Below the pieces are notes generated by a model that saw nothing but the letters and a program-made list of their open reading frames with translations, was not told the origin of the DNA and made no database searches. A DNA stretch of 64,000 nt from Polytrichum commune (lineage: Eukaryota; Streptophyta; Polytrichopsida; Polytrichales; Polytrichaceae). Of the stretch, positions 58,641 through 64,000 are shown in pieces (positions within the stretch are counted from its first letter, which is position 1; every line of letters begins with the position of its first letter). Where the stretch lies: contig OX485806.1 in NCBI GenBank assembly GCA_950295325.1, positions 56,539,169 to 56,603,168 of the forward strand, written 5' to 3'. The translations under genes were made by a program, and so were the position numbers.

Positions 58641-59347
58641 CCAGCTCGGAACAGGTGCACTAACTGGCCTTAAGGCAGATCCAACACCCGCATCCGGTGG
58701 GTCCATGTCGGACAACGTGTAGGTGTGTCGGAGGCTGCCGGGGCCATGTTCCTCTCGGAAAACAGAGCCAAGTACCAAAAAATGATGGTTTTCAACCGCT
58801 GCTCTCAAGCAACGTTAGAGGTGAGCTTGGATGAAAACGAGTAGTTCGATGGACAAAATCTGTTAATGAGTCCTCCTCAAAATTGACGGATCCTACTCCG
58901 CATAAGGTCGCTGCACACGGTTTGCAGTTTTGTCCCGAGCTTGCTTCAGTGTCAGCTCTTGCTTCGGTTGTGCCCAAAAATCTTCCCGCACACTGTAAGA
59001 ACCAAATGTATCTGGTGAGTGGGCCGGTGCTTTCAATGTGGACTTTAAATGTAGACATATATTTGGTAAAATCCTATCTCGGAGGTGGCAGGCTCCGAGT
59101 GAGTTGCAAAATTGTGCCGTTGTTGGAGTTTTATGTGCAACATGTTATCATGCTCAGAGGCAACTTCGACATCATAACTTCGCTCTATGCTTTCGTCTTC
59201 TCCCGTCTTCTCAACTTCCTTTTGCTTCTTTTTCTTTGAATCTGTGGGTTGTTATGGGTTTGTGTGATAGCTCCTCAGGTCATTGTGCCGATGTTGTCAT
59301 TATATAATACATCATAATTAAACCCCAAGGAAAGAAAAAAAATTTAC
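58641..59347. other. No gene recognised
   Basis: Between the second MULE and the HIR-like exon, frames on both strands (58,792-59,058 minus; 58,883-59,239 plus) lack known motifs. Confidence 0.35.
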
Positions 59348-59489
59348 CCTCTCCAACTCTACTGTCACAGCTTTAGCAATATCATCCTTGTGCTCAAAAA
59401 CCTCGTCCAAAATTATCTTGGGGACACATGCTCGGACAACTTCTGCAACACATTTGAGAGTTAGCATTTGTTCAGTGGTCTGAATTTCC
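59348..59489 (-). pseudogene. Isolated exon resembling a HIR (band-7/SPFH) protein
   Basis: On the minus strand an acceptor (TTCTTTTAG) at 59,490 and a donor (AGG/GTAAAT) at 59,347 bracket 142 bp encoding EIQTTEQMLTLKCVAEVVRA followed by CVPKIILDEVFEHKDDIAKA and VTVELER. This matches the middle of plant hypersensitive-induced-reaction proteins (REQIQ...VxRAxVPKxxLDxxFEQKxxIAKAVxxELE), which are membrane-associated scaffold proteins of the stomatin/prohibitin superfamily. The preceding and following exons were not found within about 1 kb, so it is either a gene fragment or part of a gene with long introns. Confidence 0.45.
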
Positions 59490-60671
59490 CTAAAAGAAAA
59501 TAACTAAGACCCCTTGCACACCCTTACCAAACAAATTAGGCATCAAACCCTTTGTGCAGAAGAAATACATTTGCATCAGAGCTCCATGAAACCAAAAAAT
59601 ATGGGGAATCTAAATAGATTGGTTGAGATTGACTAGTTGTCATTTGGTTATTTGAACATCAAGAGATGCTAAATGCAGTGGGTATTATGATGTTTTGGAG
59701 CAGATTATGTTGTTGTTGTTTCCATTTCTACCCAGCTGAAGTCAATTTGAACACAAGTGAATGGGTATGCCTTCTACTTCTAATGTATTATTGTGATCTT
59801 TCATCCCAAATGTTGATGATGTAATGCTCAACTATGCTCGGATATCTTTGTTCCGTATGGTTCTTGGATGTGCCCTTACAAGTTGCACTGATGGAGAATA
59901 GTGGATTGTCTGCAAACACCTTTGTAAATCATCATTGCTTGTGCTTCCTATATCTCGGTACAAATTTGGTATACAATATGTTCTCAATGAAATGGACTCG
60001 TCTTTACATCTGTTTACACAACCATCTTTGTGAATGGCTCTATTGGTGAATTGGTGGAGAAAATATTCGCATTGTGCATGATGATGCTGATGATACACCT
60101 GTTTACAATAGTATTATAGCACTGGCAATGTGATCAAATAGTCTAGGTTCTTATTCTAGGACCTATTAAAAGCTACACTTGGTTATGTAAGAATCTTTCT
60201 GGTGAGAGGTGACGAGCCTTAAAAATCGCTTGTATTGTTGTTTTATAAGCATTAATTGGTCTTTCTTGATTTTTGGGCTTAAGGTGGCTGCAGCTCAAGT
60301 GGCAACATTATCCACAGTTGCACATTGATGTCCTTCCTTTACCTAATTTGCCCATCTACATGACTTGTGTGGTATCCAGTTCGGAAAAGACTAAAAAAAA
60401 TCTATGTTTGGGGAATTATTCATTTTGAGTTCGTCGCATTTAAAATCATTCATTTTGACTCCCAATTTTTGTTTCCCTTGAGGGGAGCATAACAAAGATG
60501 TCACTTGCAGATCCAACTTCTTATAGAAATATTGAACTTTAAGGTTCCTGGATCAAAAAGGTTGTCATCCTAGGGAAAGTAGGATAAAGAACTTTGTACA
60601 TGTGCAGGGGACAAGTACTCTAGCATAGTTTTATATTAATTTCAATTTTTGTACTCTGAATCATGTCCATC
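59490..60671. other. No gene recognised
   Basis: A plus-strand frame at 59,834-60,049 and an in-phase continuation (ENIRIVHDDADDTPVYN) look slightly protein-like but match nothing I recognise. Confidence 0.35.
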
Positions 60672-60925
60672 ACTACTAGGAAAACAAACGAAATATGACT
60701 AGGGCCTTATGACCGGATATGACTATCGGTTTGAATGCAGTCATCAGTGACCACTTTGGTGACTAGAAATGACTATAGTCATCACATGACTAGGATTTTA
60801 GTCATATTTTCAGGGGGCCTCAATTGGAACTACGTAGGGAACGTGTTCTCCCGATTGTTTTTCTCATGGGCAGCCATATGACTAGAATTAGTAGTTAGGT
60901 GACTATAGTTTTGGGCAGCCAATTG
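60672..60925. repeat. CACTA terminal repeat and subterminal AGTCAT/TGACTA motifs
   Basis: After CACTACTAGGAAAAC, the words ATGACTA, GTGACTA and their complements (TAGTCAT, AGTCAT) occur about ten times to 60,912 in both orientations. In En/Spm such repeats bind the element's TNPA-type protein. Confidence 0.75.
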
Positions 60926-61642
60926 TAGGGGGATTTAGGAGTGGGGCATTCATGGTTTTAATGCAACTTTTTTTCCTTTGTTTGTGTTCAATTTATTCTT
61001 TCACTTCTTCTTTCCTTCCTTCAGTTTACATTCTTCTCGTGATTTTATTTTGTTCCTTTAAGGTTTTCTCCTTAGGGTTATTGTATTTTTTTAAATGTCT
61101 TTAAATTTTCGTAAACTTATATGAGTTTTATTTGAAAAAAATTTCATTCAGAATTTTTTTCTTGGAAGCATTTTCCCATCTCTTATTGAATTCAAATGTT
61201 ATGGAAAAAATTTCTAGTTACAAACTCAATCTGTCTACAATCACTACAATTCTCTTTGCACCTTGTTCAAATACTTGTCGATTTGGATTTTAATTTGAGG
61301 CAATGCACACGCATGTTCTTTATTCAATCAGTGACGTTGAAGTTAATTGGAAGGCAAGTCCAATTGTATATATTGGCAATGACATAAATGACTACCCTTC
61401 ATAGTGTGTTTGATAGTTGGTCATGTCCCACCTCTAGATCCTCCTCTACAACAACTTAAGTTTGGTTTACATCTTGGGTGGTAAGTCTCCTGCACAACCT
61501 AAAATCAAGAGTGTCCGGTTCCTTGTCCATGGTACTACATGATGGGCCGTAGGCCTGCATGCTCATCTACTCTACCTAACTGCACACTTTGCATTTCATG
61601 CCTTCCGCCATCGCTTGACTCGACTCTTGCACCACGTGGTTG

Positions 61643-62241
61643 TCACCGCAAAACAATCTTCCATTCATTGTTCTCCTCATCGTCTACAAAAAATACTTGT
61701 TGTACGTGAAGAGGAAATGCAAAAAAGTCCACTGAATATGGAATCAGTCGATCAAATCTGAACAATGTGAATCCATATTCGTCGCATTTCATTGTAGCCC
61801 GAGCTCCCCTCTTGTTGGCTTGTGCCCATGTGCAATACAACACCACCACTTCATATATCCCGCAGTCTACGCTGATAATTTTGTCCACCCACCCCACATA
61901 CTCTAGATTTGTTGTCCTCATGTTCTTGTCATTAGAACTAGAACGACAAGATTGGAGAAACGTAGCAGCTACTGCACTGTCACATGTGGACATAGCTGCT
62001 TCTGCTCCCCGTACTCGTATATGATTGCCATATGCATACATGGCCTTGTATGCCTTTGCTTCTCGTCTAGGAGGCAACAACAATGTTAGTACATCCTCAG
62101 AGACATCATTCCCCCTCGCCAATGTCTTCGGACACTGCGTTTTGGAACCACGTTTGGGATAATCCGGGCGTCTTCCCTTGCTACGTCTTTGGACGACTTT
62201 TCTGGCCTCTTCTCGTCGAGTCATTTCAGTGGCATACCGCC
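61643..62241 (-). CDS. CACTA transposase gene, C-terminal exon (DUF4216)
   Basis: After an acceptor (ATACTGCAG/GCGG, 62,242) the minus-strand exon encodes a basic stretch (MTRREEARKVVQRRSKGRRP), then LEYVGWVDKIISVDCGIYEV, VVLYCTWAQANKRGARATMK, CDEYGFTLFRFDRL and VQQVFFVDDEENNEWKIVLR. This is the DUF4216 pattern found at the C-terminus of plant CACTA transposases. It is open to a stop at 61,643. The join to the upstream exon (62,436-63,386) was not pinned down. Confidence 0.65.
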
Positions 62242-62435
62242 TGCAGTATACACATCACCTCAAGTCTGTTATTTTCCATAAACTGTAGAAATACTACATC
62301 ATGTACAGTTTTGTTCGTCATGTTCTTCATAACTGTGACTATACATAGTAGTTTTCTTCATTTTTTTTATTGTTTCATCTGTCTCGTCCTCATAGCTAAT
62401 CCTAAAATAAAAAAACAATGACTAGACGTAGTGCT

Positions 62436-63386
62436 CTATTTGCCGTATATTACTATGTAACAGTTATATTGCTTAGGTGCATACTCTCTGTAATCTTGAA
62501 GTATTTCAGCGTTGTTAAGCACGAACTCATGAATCCACTCTTGCAGTTCCGGAGACAATACGGGCCGTCTCCCCTTCCCTTGTAACACTTCGTCATTTGT
62601 ACCTGGCTCCTCTTTGTCGTCCCATACACGGCGTGATGTCATAGTACAATTTTGCATGTACTCGGTGCAGAATCCAAGCGCCTCCTCCATGATATACCCT
62701 CTTGCCATCGACCCCTCCGGTTGTGCTCGTTGCCGTACGTAGCCCTTCAACGTTTTCAGATACCGTTCCACAGGGTACATCCAACGTGTGTGAACTGGAC
62801 CACAAATGTCTAACTGCTGCACTAAGTGAATCGACAGATGTGACATGACATCAAAAAATGCCGGTGGGAAGACCTTCTCCAACATACACATAGTTACTGT
62901 TGTTTCTTCCATCAGGTCTGCCATTGTTGATGGATCCACAGACTTTGCACATAAACGCACAAAGATCCTACTTGTACGAATTATTGTTGCGCGAACTTCC
63001 TTTGGTAGGAGTGTTTGCACACGTAAAGGAAGAATTTGTTGCATCATTATGTGGTAGTCATGTGACTTAAGCCCACGAAGGTCTCCGTCAACGGTTATCC
63101 TCTTCGACAACTGTCCCACGTAGTTGCTGGTGGTCTTCAGGTTGCGGATAGTTTTGATAAATTTTGTCTTCTCCACCTTTGACAGCACATAGGGAGCAAC
63201 TGGTAGTATGATGGTGTCATTTCCACCTGGTTTTGGGTGGAGCTCGGGACGTATCGACGCCTCCTTAAGGTTTAGCCTTACTTTCAATGTATCTTTCAAT
63301 CCCCATATTGTCTTCATGATGTTTTTGCACATGTTTTTTTCGCAATGCATTGGATCCAACACATGGCGGATCATAAGAGCTTGCAT
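62436..63386 (-). CDS. CACTA transposase gene, TNP2 end and DUF4218
   Basis: The minus-strand exon encodes MIRHVLDPMHCEKNMCKNIM (the TNP2 'HNIDVMHIEKN' block), then DUF4218: GLKSHDYHIMMQQILPLRVQ, TLLPKEVRATIIR, EKVFPPAFFDVMSHLSIHLV, GPVHTRWMYPVERYLKTLKG and YVRQRAQPEGSMARGYIMEE. The exon is 316 codons, uninterrupted. The family's usual full transposase is 900-1,200 residues with a tnp2 domain upstream. This copy looks intact across the part visible. Confidence 0.8.
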   Translation of the reverse strand: MQALMIRHVLDPMHCEKNMCKNIMKTIWGLKDTLKVRLNLKEASIRPELHPKPGGNDTIILPVAPYVLSKVEKTKFIKTIRNLKTTSNYVGQLSKRITVDGDLRGLKSHDYHIMMQQILPLRVQTLLPKEVRATIIRTSRIFVRLCAKSVDPSTMADLMEETTVTMCMLEKVFPPAFFDVMSHLSIHLVQQLDICGPVHTRWMYPVERYLKTLKGYVRQRAQPEGSMARGYIMEEALGFCTEYMQNCTMTSRRVWDDKEEPGTNDEVLQGKGRRPVLSPELQEWIHEFVLNNAEILQDYREYAPKQYNCYIVIYGK

Positions 63387-63690
63387 TCAGTGTTCAACCC
63401 ATGTTAGAGCAATTCTACACATCCCCTTACTACGGCATTCTGTATGTAGTCGTACATTTAGTCGTCAAATGTAGTCGTGGGTTTGGTGTTGATGACTCAA
63501 ACTAGTCATATTGTATTTACTGAGTCAGTGGATCCAAACATGTGACTACCAACACTAATTTCTTCACTACATATAGTCATGCGCTGAGTGTAGATAATCA
63601 TGTATTGATCACATATAGTGTTTTGTAGTCATATAGTACAAGAACAATGTAAAAAGGTCTAAGGTCTGGAAATGGCTATGGTTCACTAAC
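63387..63690 (-). other. CACTA gene intron rich in TAGTC/TGACT motifs
   Basis: Between the LPYWQ/GTTAGT donor (about 63,688) and the exon starting near 63,395, the DNA contains many AGTCAT/GTAGTC/TGACT words resembling the subterminal repeats at 60.7-60.9 kb. The acceptor position is uncertain. Confidence 0.45.
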
Positions 63691-64000
63691 CTGCCAATAC
63701 GGAAGACGAAACAGGGCTAACAACCTCTTCACTCCAGTTTGGTGCACTGGATCATTGACCCCCCCGTGTCTGTTCTCGTCTGAGGCATTTAGCCATTTCT
63801 CCCTCGCATTAGCATGACACACAATGTCTCGACCAGTAAGAGTGCAAGGTAGTGCTTTATTTTCGTCTTCGCCATCAAATGCTCTTCGGAGTCGTCGATA
63901 CGGGTGATTCCATTTTAGGTATCTCCGATGACCCAAATATACATTTTTGCCCAGTGCAGTTGAGCGACGAGTACTAACATTAGGGCCACATTCAGTGCAT
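63691..64000 (-). CDS. CACTA transposase gene, tnp2 domain exon (partial)
   Basis: The frame enters from the right edge as CTECGPNVSTRRSTALGKNV, then YLGHRRYLKWNHPYRRLRRA, FDGEDENKALP, LTGRDIV and NDPVHQTGVKRLLALFRLPY with a donor after WQ. GHRRYL...HPYRR...FDG.xE is diagnostic of Transposase_tnp2. No stops seen. The 5' part lies outside the window. Confidence 0.75.

Larger units (their letters stand above)
60672..64000 (-). mobile_element. CACTA (En/Spm) transposon, 3' part; continues beyond the window
   Basis: The end at 60,672 reads CACTACTAGGAAAAC, the classic CACTA terminus. Inward come clustered subterminal motifs, then on the minus strand a TNP2-type transposase gene that runs off the right edge. 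The other end is outside the window. Confidence 0.85.

Overview
The window looks like a gene-poor, transposon-dense stretch of a large plant nuclear genome. The evidence is spliced GT-AG genes, plant-type TTTAGGG repeats, CACTA (En/Spm), Mutator-like (MULE), Ty1/copia and Ty3/gypsy elements, and a plant-like tandem CCCH zinc-finger gene. The transposon mix would suit a seed-free plant such as a fern, but nothing here proves the lineage. No rRNA, tRNA or CRISPR was found. Coordinates come from reading by eye and may be off by one or two bases.

Layout. 1-5.8 kb is AT-rich with a probable MITE. 5.8-7.7 kb (minus) holds the one clear host-type gene, a three-exon tandem CCCH (TTP-type) RNA-binding protein. 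10.9-11.6 kb holds a fragment related to the left end of the large element described next. 12.8-20.0 kb is a retrotransposon graveyard: one Ty3/gypsy LTR family (TGTCGC...GCGACA, about 970 bp) with two LTR-into-LTR insertions, a gypsy PBS and gag remnant, and a defective 2.4-kb copia element whose integrase segment is inverted.

21,646-50,248 is bounded by a 24-bp perfect inverted repeat (AACACTATATTCG...) with a possible 4-bp TTCT target duplication. I read it as one giant DNA transposon. On the minus strand it carries a degraded FCP1-like (HAD) phosphatase gene and a long unfamiliar gene with an IDGQH motif (ParB/DGQHR-like). On the plus strand it carries a degraded transposase-like gene of the DUF7869 type. 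A 22-bp GC-rich palindrome (half-site GTTTGGGTCG) occurs about 23 times in the window, all within this interval: in introns, in exons and in 64-bp minisatellites.

Nested inside it is a 12.1-kb MULE (33,923-46,044). It is flanked by an 11-bp duplication (CTGTGTTAGGG) and sits in the palindrome minisatellite; removing it in silico restores the 64-bp array phase exactly. The MULE has a transposase gene (minus, two nonsense mutations) divergent from a second gene (plus) whose product resembles a beta-class amino-methyltransferase. That gene has a 3.7-kb intron filled with tandem repeats containing hairpins. A small third ORF converges on the transposase.

To the right lie a second, decayed MULE (about 52.0-58.6 kb, about 290-bp inverted ends, interrupted by another gypsy LTR), an isolated exon resembling a HIR (band-7/SPFH) protein, and a CACTA element starting at 60,672 whose TNP2-type transposase gene (minus) runs off the right edge.

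Almost every transposon gene is broken, and many breaks are C-to-T-type nonsense changes, as expected of methylated, silenced DNA.
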